Of a stretch of 64,000 nt of DNA, positions 1-9,400 are shown in pieces (the first letter of the stretch is position 1; every line of letters begins with the position of its first letter). The DNA lies in contig NZ_JALKBA010000006.1 of assembly GCF_023015805.1 (NCBI RefSeq), positions 124,001-188,000 of the forward strand, read 5' to 3'. The stretch comes from Cellulophaga sp. F20128. GTDB lineage: Bacteria; Bacteroidota; Bacteroidia; Flavobacteriales; Flavobacteriaceae. The notes beneath the pieces were generated by a model that ran no database searches, was not told where the DNA came from, and saw only the letters and a list, made by a program, of their open reading frames with translations. The position numbers were made by a program, and so were the translations under genes.

Positions 1-1832
1 TCATTTTGAACAATATAGACAACGGCATTTGGAAATTGGTCTTGCTCTGTCCAGGATTCAAATTCATTATCGCCTAAAAACAAATTTAACCCATACCTAG
101 TACCAACCCATATTCTTTCTTGTTTGTCAATTAGAATATCATAAACAGAATTATGTGACAATGGTTTTTTTGAGTTCGCACTTTTATAATAGTTAAAAAA
201 CGTGGGATCTGAATACTTCTTATCGGCAAATTGAATCTTGGTTAATCCTCCTTGAGTACCCACCAAAATAGTATTGTCCTTATCCGCTAAAATACAGTCT
301 GTAAAGTCATTTTTAAGCGAGTTTACATTATTAATTTCATTGCTATAGCGGAATATTTTAACCTTTTTGTCTGGTGACATTTCTAATCGAAAAATACCGT
401 GTCCAAAAGTGGCCCCCCAAATATTGTTATTCTTATCTAAGGTAATATCCTTTAAAAAATCTCCATTAATTGAATTTGGATTATTGGGATCTGAGTGAAA
501 CACCAGAAATTCTGGATTATTGGGGTCAAATGTGGTTAAATCTATCATGGCCAGCCCCCTTGTTGTACCCAACCACATTCTTTTGTTTATTTCATCTTTT
601 ACAATAGCCCTCACTACAGCCCCAGAAATACCATTTTCCTTACTATTGTTCTGGGTTAAATAATACGCCTTACCATCCCTAATCAAATTTAATCCACCAT
701 CAGGGGTACCCACCCATAAATCGGTTCCATCCTTAAAAATAGAAAATATGACATTGTCATTTAATAAATGTTCTCCTAGTTTATCTTTAGAGATATTACT
801 AAAATAGGGCTGACTAAAATCTATCAGATTTAGATAATTGGCGGTACCTATAAGAATTTTTTGTTTGCTAAGTCGCAATAATGCCTCAGTGGTATTGTTG
901 CTTAATCCATTAACCGTTCCATACTGAATTTTTTTTATAACTTTCTTCTGCAACCAATCGAACAAATAAACTCCATTTCCTGTACCTATCCATACCTGTG
1001 TTTCCTTTTCTTCTAAAAATGAAGACACATGTTTGGTTTTAAAATTACCAGTTTCTTCCAATTCTATAAGTTCCAGTTTTTTGGCTTGAATATCATACCG
1101 ATAAAAACCAAAATCACTCCCTAAGAGCAAATACTTTCCGGCCCTATAAATGGATTGTACATTACCATTAACTTTAAACTCTGGTATTTTTAAGAATGAT
1201 TGCTCATCCTTTGTATTCAATCTGTACACCTCACCCTCAAATCCGCCAACCCATAAATCACCCGATTTATCGTGTAGCAATGCCCCTAGTGGTTTATTTT
1301 TTAAGAAATGTGATTGACTTAGATTGTCATCCTTTGCAGTAAACCTATATAAACCAGAAATACGAGAAGCTACCCATACTGCCCCATCGGGGTCTATTTC
1401 AAGGTCCGAAATAATTTCATTACCCCCTGAGTTTTTTAAGCGAATCCTTTTAAAGACATCCTTAACTGGATTGTAAAGGTTAAGTCCGTTAGCAATGGTT
1501 CCTATCCAAATATTCCCGTTCTTATCTTCTAATAATTTATTGATAAGGTTACCAGAAATAGTGGTAGAATCATTTTCATTGTACTTATAGTGTTTAAAGG
1601 TGCTACCGTCAAATTTATTTAAACCGTCTTGAGTGGCTATCCATACAAACCCCAACTTGTCTAGAAGTAAATCATTGGTAGAAACTTGTGAAAGACCATC
1701 CTCTAGAGTTAAATATTTAATCCGGGTACTATCTAGTTGCGAAAAAACAGTGTTGGCAAATAAAAGGCACAAAAAAATAAAGTGCATTTTAGTTGCAGGC
1801 AAAACAGGAAATGACCAATTGTTTTTCTTCAT
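1..1832 (-). CDS. Two-component regulator propeller sensor, N-terminal part (cut by window edge)
   Basis: The minus-strand frame is open from an ATG at 1832 to the window edge, giving about 610 residues of the N-terminus; the C-terminus lies outside. Near residue 50 it reads LTLEDGLSQVSTND, then WIATQDGLNKFDG, and many further blades carry W(I/V)GT motifs. This is the repeat pattern of the two-component-regulator propeller that forms the periplasmic sensor of Bacteroidota hybrid two-component systems. A hydrophobic stretch ending VFSQ looks like a signal peptide; a second Met at 1787 would give a more compact one. In the frame upstream of 1832 there is a stop, so 1832 is the longest start. 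The output domain (histidine kinase/AraC, LuxR or GGDEF) is not visible, so the exact class is open. Such sensors usually control polysaccharide genes. Confidence 0.88.
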   Translation of the reverse strand, partial: MKKNNWSFPVLPATKMHFIFLCLLFANTVFSQLDSTRIKYLTLEDGLSQVSTNDLLLDKLGFVWIATQDGLNKFDGSTFKHYKYNENDSTTISGNLINKLLEDKNGNIWIGTIANGLNLYNPVKDVFKRIRLKNSGGNEIISDLEIDPDGAVWVASRISGLYRFTAKDDNLSQSHFLKNKPLGALLHDKSGDLWVGGFEGEVYRLNTKDEQSFLKIPEFKVNGNVQSIYRAGKYLLLGSDFGFYRYDIQAKKLELIELEETGNFKTKHVSSFLEEKETQVWIGTGNGVYLFDWLQKKVIKKIQYGTVNGLSNNTTEALLRLSKQKILIGTANYLNLIDFSQPYFSNISKDKLGEHLLNDNVIFSIFKDGTDLWVGTPDGGLNLIRDGKAYYLTQNNSKENGISGAVVRAIVKDEINKRMWLGTTRGLAMIDLTTFDPNNPEFLVFHSDPNNPNSINGDFLKDITLDKNNNIWGATFGHGIFRLEMSPDKKVKIFRYSNEINNVNSLKNDFTDCILADKDNTILVGTQGGLTKIQFADKKYSDPTFFNYYKSANSKKPLSHNSVYDILIDKQERIWVGTRYGLNLFLGDNEFESWTEQDQFPNAVVYIVQN

Positions 1833-2183
1833 TTACACTAAGGAATAAGTGGTCTGTTTGGATTTGTTTTCTCTTAGGTACCCTTGTTTAAACGCATATA
1901 GAAGACTTTAAATAAAATATTTTCAATACACTTCTCAACTACCCTTTTGACTACAATTTAGTACTTTTTTATGACCTAATAATTTGATATTGCATAAAAC
2001 TGAACAAATAACACTGAAAAACAACAGTTTAGGAGCAATTGGCACGCAAAAAACAATAATTGTGGAAAAGCACAAGGATGTGTTATTCAATAAGAAGGAA
2101 GAGGATTGACTCATATACCAAATATAATATAAGCCCAAGCAAACAGCGCTTAATTTGGATTTAGTCAACGGTACATAAAAAAT
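1833..2183. other. Intergenic region without a supported gene
   Basis: This 351-base AT-rich gap separates two minus-strand genes. It should hold the promoter of the propeller sensor and the 3' end of the DUF1080 message. I see no strong promoter box, terminator hairpin or tRNA. A 77-codon minus-strand frame at 1935-2168 has no recognisable features and I do not call it a gene. Confidence 0.6.
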
Positions 2184-2885
2184 TTACTTTAGGATAGGTT
2201 TAAGCTCAATATTTGTATAGTAAACAACCATATTTGGCCCTGCATGCACTTGTAACGCCAGTATACCAGCATCCGATTTTTTGTCTAATTGGTTGTCTGT
2301 TACATCAATAGTTTTATGTCCATTAATAAAGTGCTGTAACTGATTGCCTTTCGCTACAATTTTATAAGTATTCCATTGTTCTTGCTTAATAATGGCCTGA
2401 ATTTCTTCACTCTTTACAAATTGTTCAATTGCCTTTTTTCCATCTTCTGCTATGGTGATTTTCTCTCCTCTTTTAGCGATAATCCCCCTGCCCTTTTCCT
2501 CGTATAATATGCCAGAATAATTAATGCCAGCTTCCATATCTGCCTGGTATCCACCAACCACAAACAAATCGTTGTCTATTACTTTAGATCGGTATTGCAC
2601 CCCGCTATTACCGCCTATAATTTTATAGGAGAAGCTAAGTTCAAAATCAGCAAAAGAATCCTCATAAATTAAAAAAGTATTCTTTTCAATTTTATTTTCA
2701 TCGGTTGTACGTCCTACAATACTGCCATCTTCTACAGACCAAATACGAGAATCCCCTGTCCATTTATCAAGGTTTTTTCCATTAAAAAGTGAAACTACAT
2801 TTTCTTCAGATCCAGCTTCTTTTACGGTTGATTTACAAGCGCAGAGAAGCATACATATAACGATATAGACAAGTTTAACTTTCAT
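2184..2885 (-). CDS. DUF1080 (3-keto-disaccharide hydrolase-like) lipoprotein
   Basis: The 233-residue product starts with a lipoprotein signal peptide (CMLLCACKS; lipid-modified Cys about residue 17). The mature part has the DUF1080 signature: SLFNGKNLDKWTGD near residues 32-45, a concanavalin-like core with GGNSGVQYRS, and a C-terminal blade ending AGPNMVVYYTNIELKPI. Family members are lectin-like beta-sandwich proteins; some hydrolyse 3-keto-glycosides made by sugar oxidoreductases, and they often lie near Gfo/Idh/MocA genes. Such a gene is at 11220-12635, but not adjacent. The exact substrate cannot be told from sequence. It should sit in the periplasm or on the outer membrane. No clear terminator follows it. 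Confidence 0.88.
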   Translation of the reverse strand: MKVKLVYIVICMLLCACKSTVKEAGSEENVVSLFNGKNLDKWTGDSRIWSVEDGSIVGRTTDENKIEKNTFLIYEDSFADFELSFSYKIIGGNSGVQYRSKVIDNDLFVVGGYQADMEAGINYSGILYEEKGRGIIAKRGEKITIAEDGKKAIEQFVKSEEIQAIIKQEQWNTYKIVAKGNQLQHFINGHKTIDVTDNQLDKKSDAGILALQVHAGPNMVVYYTNIELKPILK

Positions 2886-3006
2886 TGGTTATGATTTTGT
2901 TGGTTGGTTGTGTAAAAATACTGATATATGTTTATCTATTCTATTATTAGAATAGAAATTAGAGCACAACAATTTATTAAAAACCCCTGTTAGGGTTTAT
3001 AAGGCA

Positions 3007-3369
3007 TTACAACAACATAAGTTCCTTAGAATGAATTGCTTTGAGAAGGTCTGCTTTAATTATACGATGACTATTAAAAAACTGCTTACCGTTTTTTAGT
3101 TTAAAAGAAACCTCAACCTTGCCATCTGGACTATCTGAAATAGCCGTAATAACAACTTTGCTTTTAGGGATACGTTTATAATCAACAATTCCTCCTTTTT
3201 TAATAATAAAGTTCTTTTTGGGAAAGTAAATGTGTTGGTATGAATTTGCAGTTGATTCACCTATCATTAAAACATCACCAATTTTAATAGCATCTACGTT
3301 GGTAGAAGTTTGTGCATTTACAGCAATTGAAATACAGAAAAAGGATAGTACAAAAATTATTGTCTTCAT
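3007..3369 (-). CDS. Small exported protein of unknown function
   Basis: I place the start at 3369 (MKTIIFVLSFF...), which gives 120 residues with a clean signal peptide cut after VNAQ; an upstream extension to 3435 would put 22 unrelated residues ahead of it. The mature part (KIGDVLMIGESTANSYQHI, FIIKKGGIVDYKR) is a compact beta-rich domain that I recognise only as a type of flavobacterial exported protein without assigned function. It lies downstream of the OmpA gene but beyond that gene's terminator, so it is probably transcribed separately. No catalytic motif is visible. Confidence 0.7.
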   Translation of the reverse strand: MKTIIFVLSFFCISIAVNAQTSTNVDAIKIGDVLMIGESTANSYQHIYFPKKNFIIKKGGIVDYKRIPKSKVVITAISDSPDGKVEVSFKLKNGKQFFNSHRIIKADLLKAIHSKELMLL

Positions 3370-3470
3370 AAAATTAGTCTTCAAGATTACAAATTCTAAA
3401 ATAATAAGAAGTGAAAAGAAATGAAAAGATGGCACCTATTTTTATAGAAATATTAACATATATAGGTATA

Positions 3471-3509
3471 AAAAAAGAGCACTGCTATAGATAGCAATGC
3501 TCTTTTTTT
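3471..3509 (-). terminator. Rho-independent terminator of the adhesin/PorP/OmpA operon
   Basis: A near-perfect hairpin with arms GAGCAcTGCTAT and ATAGCAaTGCTC (one C/A mismatch, two-base loop) is flanked by A and T tracts on both sides. It lies 19 bases beyond the stop of the OmpA gene at 3528 and should end that operon on the minus strand; its symmetry means it could work in both directions. Confidence 0.85.
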
Positions 3510-3527
3510 ATTAGCTAAAGCGAAAAT

Positions 3528-5444
3528 TTATTTAGGAACAATTATAAAATCTGATCGTCTGTTAACAAGATGTTTTTGTTCTGTACATTTTACACCATTG
3601 CTACATTCATTTTTAAGTTGACTCTCTCCGTAACCGTTGGCACTCTCTATTCGGGTATCCGCTATTCCATTGGCTATTAAATAACTTCTAGTAGATTTTG
3701 CCCTTGCGTCAGATAAATTAAGATTATAACCATCCTTTCCTCTTGAGTCTGTATGTGACTCAATTTTAATCTTTATTTCTGGAAACTCACGCATAGCGAA
3801 CAGTACTTTTTCTAATTCTATTTCGGCTCTTGCAGTGATGTCTGACTTATCATAATCAAAATAAATAGGTTCAACATTAATTTTAATATCATCTCCATCC
3901 TTAACTACAAGGCTCTCAAAAGGCGTTAAATAAACCTTATTATTTAAAGAAGGTTCATTAATTATATCTGTTGTTGTTACCACAATGGATTTTTTAGAAT
4001 ACTTCCTTTTTGAAAACACTAATTTATTTGTTTTATCACATGGAAGTATAAAATTATAAAATCCATAAATATCCGTTTTTGTTGCTAATACCAAACCGTC
4101 TTCCGAATCGAATAACTCAACAATAGCTTCTATTATTGGTTCTTTTGTTTTTTCATCCAGGACATAACCGGCATATTCAAGACAATCTGTTGGCTTAATT
4201 CCTTCAAAATAATAGATATCATCATCTCCCTTTCCTCCAAAACGGTTAGAAGCAATATAACCATCATTGGAAGCCATTTCTCGTATATAAGAAAAATCGT
4301 CCATATTACTATTAATAGGTTCTCCTCTATTTAAGGGTAACGAAAATTCAAACTTTGGAAGTATCGCAGATGCAAAAACATCCAATCCACCTAGTCCATA
4401 ATGACCATCTGAAGAAAAATATAAAATATCATTGCCTACAAAAGGAAACATTTCTCTTCCCCTTGTGTTAATCACTGGGCCCAAGTTTTCTGGAGAACCA
4501 GCAGCATCACCGGTATTTGTTAGCGCAACTACATAGATATCACTTTCTCCATAACCTCCTGGCATATCAGAGGTAAAATACAAGGACATTCCATCGCGAC
4601 TTAAAGTTGGGTGCCCGCAGGAATAGTCTTTACTATTAAAGCTTAAAGAAGAAACATTTATTAATTTATTATCTAAAATGGTTCCTTTTAAAATTTCCAT
4701 ATTAGACAGTCCATCTGCATTTGCATTTAGTTTGTTCTTTTTGATATAATTACGTGTAAAATAAACAGTTCTTGAATTGTGTGAAAAAGCAATGGTAGCA
4801 TCATGAAAAGAAGACTCCATATTCTCAAGGAATTTTTCAGGGACATAGTCCGTAACCTTGGGGTTTGTAAAATACAAATCTAAATAGGGCTGATTATTCC
4901 ATGGATATAATTTATTTGACTTTAATGTATCTCTAGTTGATGCAAACACCAAGCCTGTTTTATACAATGCTGGTGCAAAATCAGACTTTCCGCTGTTAAA
5001 CTCTAAATTGGTTAATTTATACATTGGGTTTTCAGTAGATATACTGTCTAAATGAGCTTTTTGAGCCAAGATCATTTTTAATTTCATTGGATCTTTGTAG
5101 TACTCTTTTAAAAGCTCATCTGCCTTACTAATTTCCATACTTGCTTTTAGACATTGGACCAGCTTAATAAGGTTTCCCTCTTCTATTTCTTTACCCTGAA
5201 TAGCATATAATTTACTATACCAATCTTTTGCACTCTGGTACTCATTAATATTAAAATAACTATCTGCTAAACGTTGAATAATCTGTAAGGAAGGTCTCCG
5301 TTTTTCTGATGCCAAATCTTCATAAAGATTAATGGCTTCTTCAAATTTAAAATCAGAATAGAAAAGTTCTGCTCGTTCTTCTTTGCTTTGAGCTACTGAA
5401 AATGTAACTGAAAGTATAACTATATATAGTAAGTTTTTTTTCAT
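3528..5444 (-). CDS. OmpA-family outer membrane protein with TPR, PD40 propeller and carboxypeptidase-like domains
   Basis: The 638-residue protein has a signal peptide (ending SVAQ), a TPR-like helical region (about 20-130), WD40-like PD40 blades (about 140-410; for example HPTLSRDGMSLYFTSDMPGG), a carboxypeptidase regulatory-like domain (about 415-500; GYVLDEKTKEPIIEA) and a C-terminal OmpA peptidoglycan-binding domain (about 523-638; ESHTDSRGKDGYNLNLSDAR, with the Asp and Arg that bind peptidoglycan). This is the architecture of PorE-like or SprE/OmpA partners of type IX secretion. It starts 11 bases after the PorP/SprF gene ends, so the two are co-transcribed. It probably anchors the surface adhesin complex to the cell wall. 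Confidence 0.93.
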   Translation of the reverse strand: MKKNLLYIVILSVTFSVAQSKEERAELFYSDFKFEEAINLYEDLASEKRRPSLQIIQRLADSYFNINEYQSAKDWYSKLYAIQGKEIEEGNLIKLVQCLKASMEISKADELLKEYYKDPMKLKMILAQKAHLDSISTENPMYKLTNLEFNSGKSDFAPALYKTGLVFASTRDTLKSNKLYPWNNQPYLDLYFTNPKVTDYVPEKFLENMESSFHDATIAFSHNSRTVYFTRNYIKKNKLNANADGLSNMEILKGTILDNKLINVSSLSFNSKDYSCGHPTLSRDGMSLYFTSDMPGGYGESDIYVVALTNTGDAAGSPENLGPVINTRGREMFPFVGNDILYFSSDGHYGLGGLDVFASAILPKFEFSLPLNRGEPINSNMDDFSYIREMASNDGYIASNRFGGKGDDDIYYFEGIKPTDCLEYAGYVLDEKTKEPIIEAIVELFDSEDGLVLATKTDIYGFYNFILPCDKTNKLVFSKRKYSKKSIVVTTTDIINEPSLNNKVYLTPFESLVVKDGDDIKINVEPIYFDYDKSDITARAEIELEKVLFAMREFPEIKIKIESHTDSRGKDGYNLNLSDARAKSTRSYLIANGIADTRIESANGYGESQLKNECSNGVKCTEQKHLVNRRSDFIIVPK

Positions 5445-5455
5445 AGTACTGCTTA

Positions 5456-6379
5456 TTAAAAGAATCTTGGTGATAGTGCTCTTCTCTTTGTTCCAAATAC
5501 GTTATACTTTAAAATAATTTCATGAGACCCGTTATTATAATCCCCTAAATCAGTTAAAGAATAATCATATGCATAGCCAACAAACAACTCGCGAACAATA
5601 TAAAACCCTGCAAGGGCACTAACAGCATCATTATATCGGTAGGCCACTCCTAAACTCAATTTTTCATTGAGTAAAAAATTACCTGATACATCAACTGTCA
5701 TTGGTGCTCCCGCAACATGTTTCGTTAAAAAAGCAGGTTTAAATTTCAAGGTTCTTGACAGATCAAAAACATAACCGCCCATCAAATAAAATTGACTTTT
5801 TCTATCGGTCACAACCTCATCGTCTTTATCATAAAGTTGAGAGTTAAACAAATTATTTGTAGATAAACCAAAATACCAATTGTTACTATATAGAAATGCA
5901 CCTGCACCAAGTATTGGTCTAACAGTTTTAGCATTATCACTAAAAACAGGATCCATATCATCTGCATAACTGCCTTTAGACCAATCTATATTCAACACAT
6001 CCAGGCCTGCATTAATTCCTAAGGATAACTTAGTGTAATATCCTATTGGTAATTCATAAGCAAAATTACCATTCACTTGTATATTATTAGAAGCACCTAG
6101 CTTATCATTTATAGCCGTAAGCCCTAATCCAACCTTTCTTCCAGCCTTTCCTTGAATTGAAAATGACTGATTATTTGGAGAGCCGTCTAGACCTACCCAT
6201 TGTGATCTATGAAGTATAGTTGCTTCTAAGGTTCCACTTGTACCGGTATATCCGGAATTTAGTACCATTGTGTTATACATATATTGTGTATACTGAGGGG
6301 CTTGTTGCGCGGATAGGATGCCTACATTTAGTATTAAAGTAAGCAGCAATATCCCGCCTTTATTATTAATTAAATTCAT
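5456..6379 (-). CDS. PorP/SprF family type IX secretion membrane protein
   Basis: The 307-residue product has a signal peptide (ending LSAQ), then APQYTQYMYNTMVLNSGYTG, the hallmark N-terminus of PorP/SprF proteins, followed by a beta-barrel-like alternation and a C-terminal aromatic (ending SPRFF). SprF-like proteins are outer-membrane partners needed for secretion or surface attachment of one specific large adhesin with a type B C-terminal signal, which matches the gene immediately upstream. It sits between the adhesin (38-base gap) and the OmpA gene (11-base gap), which indicates one operon. I call it a dedicated paralogue and not the core PorP, because the other core secretion genes are absent here. 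Confidence 0.94.
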   Translation of the reverse strand: MNLINNKGGILLLTLILNVGILSAQQAPQYTQYMYNTMVLNSGYTGTSGTLEATILHRSQWVGLDGSPNNQSFSIQGKAGRKVGLGLTAINDKLGASNNIQVNGNFAYELPIGYYTKLSLGINAGLDVLNIDWSKGSYADDMDPVFSDNAKTVRPILGAGAFLYSNNWYFGLSTNNLFNSQLYDKDDEVVTDRKSQFYLMGGYVFDLSRTLKFKPAFLTKHVAGAPMTVDVSGNFLLNEKLSLGVAYRYNDAVSALAGFYIVRELFVGYAYDYSLTDLGDYNNGSHEIILKYNVFGTKRRALSPRFF

Positions 6380-6417
6380 AAGGTTTTGATTTGAAATGAT
6401 TTTGGTTAACTATGGGT

Positions 6418-9400
6418 TTATCTTGCTAATTGAATCCATCCGGTTAGATTCCTGTTTAATTCTGGAATATTTATTATGTAATAATACGTTCCAGAGGGTA
6501 AGTGATCCCCTTTCTTTAAAACTCCATTGACATTAGCAATTCCGTTCCAATTATTTTGATAATTAACAGTTTTATAAACAAGGTTTCCATTTCTGTTAAA
6601 AACCTGTAATGTAGAAGCATATGTTTCTATACAATTTACTTCAAAAAAGTCGTTATAGCCGTCGTTGTTGGGTGTAAATTCATTGAATACAAAGAGACAA
6701 AACTCTTCCCCTAAAACAACGCCACAAGACATCGTTGAGACATCAACTGTTTCAATCTCAGAGCTACAACCAAAATCGCTATCGTACGAAACTTTAATAG
6801 TAGTATCTTGCAATTCATTCCAAGTTACCGTTACTGAATTATCAGTACTCGTACCCCCTTCTGTTATGCTTCCTCCTACTATGGTCCAAACATAATTTAG
6901 TTTGTTGCTTTCGGTTTCATACGTATATGTGCGTTCTGATATACAAACTTCATCAAATTCTCCAATTATAGTAACCGTTTCTTCTGCTGTAACAATAACA
7001 TTGATTATTTGTCTTGTAGAACTTTCACAACCCGATGCTACATTGGCAACATAGTAAATACCACCATCTACAAGTGCAGCTGAGGGGTCTAACATAGTCC
7101 CTCCCGTCTCGCTATCATAAAAAACAACGTCCGATTCATTTATTTGAATATCGGCAATAATTGGATCCTCACTTTCACAAAACGTTTGTGTTGTATTTGA
7201 AGTAGTTGCTGACGGAGTCTCTGTAATATTTGCTGTAATTGCTAGCCTTGTTGCGCTCTCACAACCAGATTCCACATTCGCGACATAGTAAATACCACCG
7301 TCTACTAATGCATCTGAAGGATCTAACATAGTACCTTCTGTTGCCCTGTCATAGAAAACAACATTTGGTTCATTTACTTGAATATCTGAAACAACTGCAT
7401 TCTCTTCGCCACAAAAAGATTGTGTGCTATTCAAAGTAGTTGCAGGAGGAGTATCAATAAAACTAACTGTAATCGCTAATCTTGTAGTGCTCTCACAACC
7501 AGAACCTACATTTGCAGCAAAATATACACCGCCGTCTACCAAAGGTGTCGTAATATCTAATAACAAGCCACTTAATAAACTATCATAAAAGACAGCTCCA
7601 GACTCATTTATTTGAATATCGGCTAGTGTTACGACATCTCCCATACAAAATGTTTGACTTATGTTAATTGTAGTGGGTGGTAACAAATCTGTTAAATTTA
7701 CAGTAATCGCAACACGTGGTAATATAGAGGCCAAAATACCTTCTACACCAGCAAAATAAACTTGTCCGTCTACCAATGGTGTATTTATATCCAGTAAAAC
7801 ATCGCCTAACAGGCTACCAAAAAATGAAATATCACTATCTACTACCAAATCTGCCAAAGTAGGGGCATCTGAAGCACAGAATTCTTGTATGAGATCATCA
7901 ACTTCCAATTCTGGTATATCTACGATAACCTCAGCTGTAATACTACACAACCCCCCGTCTATAAAAACTTCAAGTATATTGTCTATATCGGTTGTAAGAT
8001 CAATTCCATCTACAGTAATATCAAATTCTAAATTAGAATCTAATGCGCCATTATATGTTGTACCATTTATAGATAGTGTAATAGCATCTCCAGGAGCAAC
8101 ATTACCAGAAACTACACCTGTTACATTTGTACTAGGGTTGCCTTGAAAAATACTAATTAGATTGGCTAGTGTTATACTAGAATCTAATGTTACAGTAGCT
8201 GCATTACTAGAATCTATTACATCTAATACTACTTCTTTTAAATCGCCTGGGGCATTTTTACAACCGGCTAAATCTTCGCTAATACTTACGTAATACGTAT
8301 AAGGTCCACTTGTTTCATTTAAGCCAGTTATATTAAGTACTCCATTACCATCTATCGAATAAGTAACACTACCTACAACTAGGCCATCCGTAATTTCACT
8401 ACTTCCGGCTGCATCAAAATACCATGAAAAAGTTCCTGCTATTGTACTAGAAGGCACCAATACAGCATCAGTTATGGAACAAATAGGGTCTTGGTTTCCA
8501 ATCACTGTAATATCCGCAGCGGTTGGAATATCTACAACGTTTACGGCTACGGTAACCCTTGGGGATTCTTCTGTACATCCTATCTTTGCAGATGATACGT
8601 AATAGGTGGCGTCAGAATTTAATATGGGTGTTGTATAGGCTGTACCAGAATTCACTGTTGCCAACAAATTACCACCAATTAAGGCATCATACCATCGTAA
8701 CTCTACATTACTAGCACCATCTGCTTCTGCTAAAAGATCAACAGAAGAACCAGCACAGATATTTATATCACCCACTGGGGATGTCATTACTGGCTGTGCA
8801 GGAGCTTTATAAATATCAAAAATTTTTATTTCCTGACTTAAAGCTACACTTAAAAGTGAAGATAAACGTACAGTAACTCTATCTATGGATGCACCAGGAT
8901 CAAATCCAATCATGGCACTTCCTCCTCCTTGTAATAAACCTAAAAGATCTAAAGTTAATAGGTTTGATAAATTCTCAGAATAAATATTTTGAGTACCATT
9001 TTGAGCAATGATTTCAACATTATTCGCTAATCCTACCGCCAATAACGATGGGTCTACAGCTAATCTGATATAGAAATTATCATCAGCATGCGAAACGTTA
9101 TCATAAAAAACGGTTTGTTCTATTTGTGCGGCGACGCCTAAAATACCTAAACTAAGTTCAGAAAATGTACTAGAGTTCCCATCTAAAATAAAATTTGGAT
9201 TTGTAACTCCTGCGCCTCCAAGGTTCAATAAGTCTAAAGTTAAACCAGACCCATTATAAGCAGTATAATTAGGAAGACCACAACCTCCACCAGTACCATT
9301 GGTATAAAACGCTTCATAGAGTCCTAATGTTTTAGTGTTGAAAAACCCTAATAAAGAACCCATTCTATTTTGCAAACGAATCCTATTGTAATCAACGTCT

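Noticed and set aside
1935-2168. A 77-codon minus-strand frame in the gap after the sensor gene
   Set aside because: It has no recognisable domain, biased Cys/Leu/Ser content of AT-rich noncoding DNA and no promoter; chance frame.
6990-7890. Possible CRISPR array or non-coding repeat
   Set aside because: The units are about 235 bp, in frame and encode conserved Cys and DGG motifs; they are coding duplications with no spacer structure.
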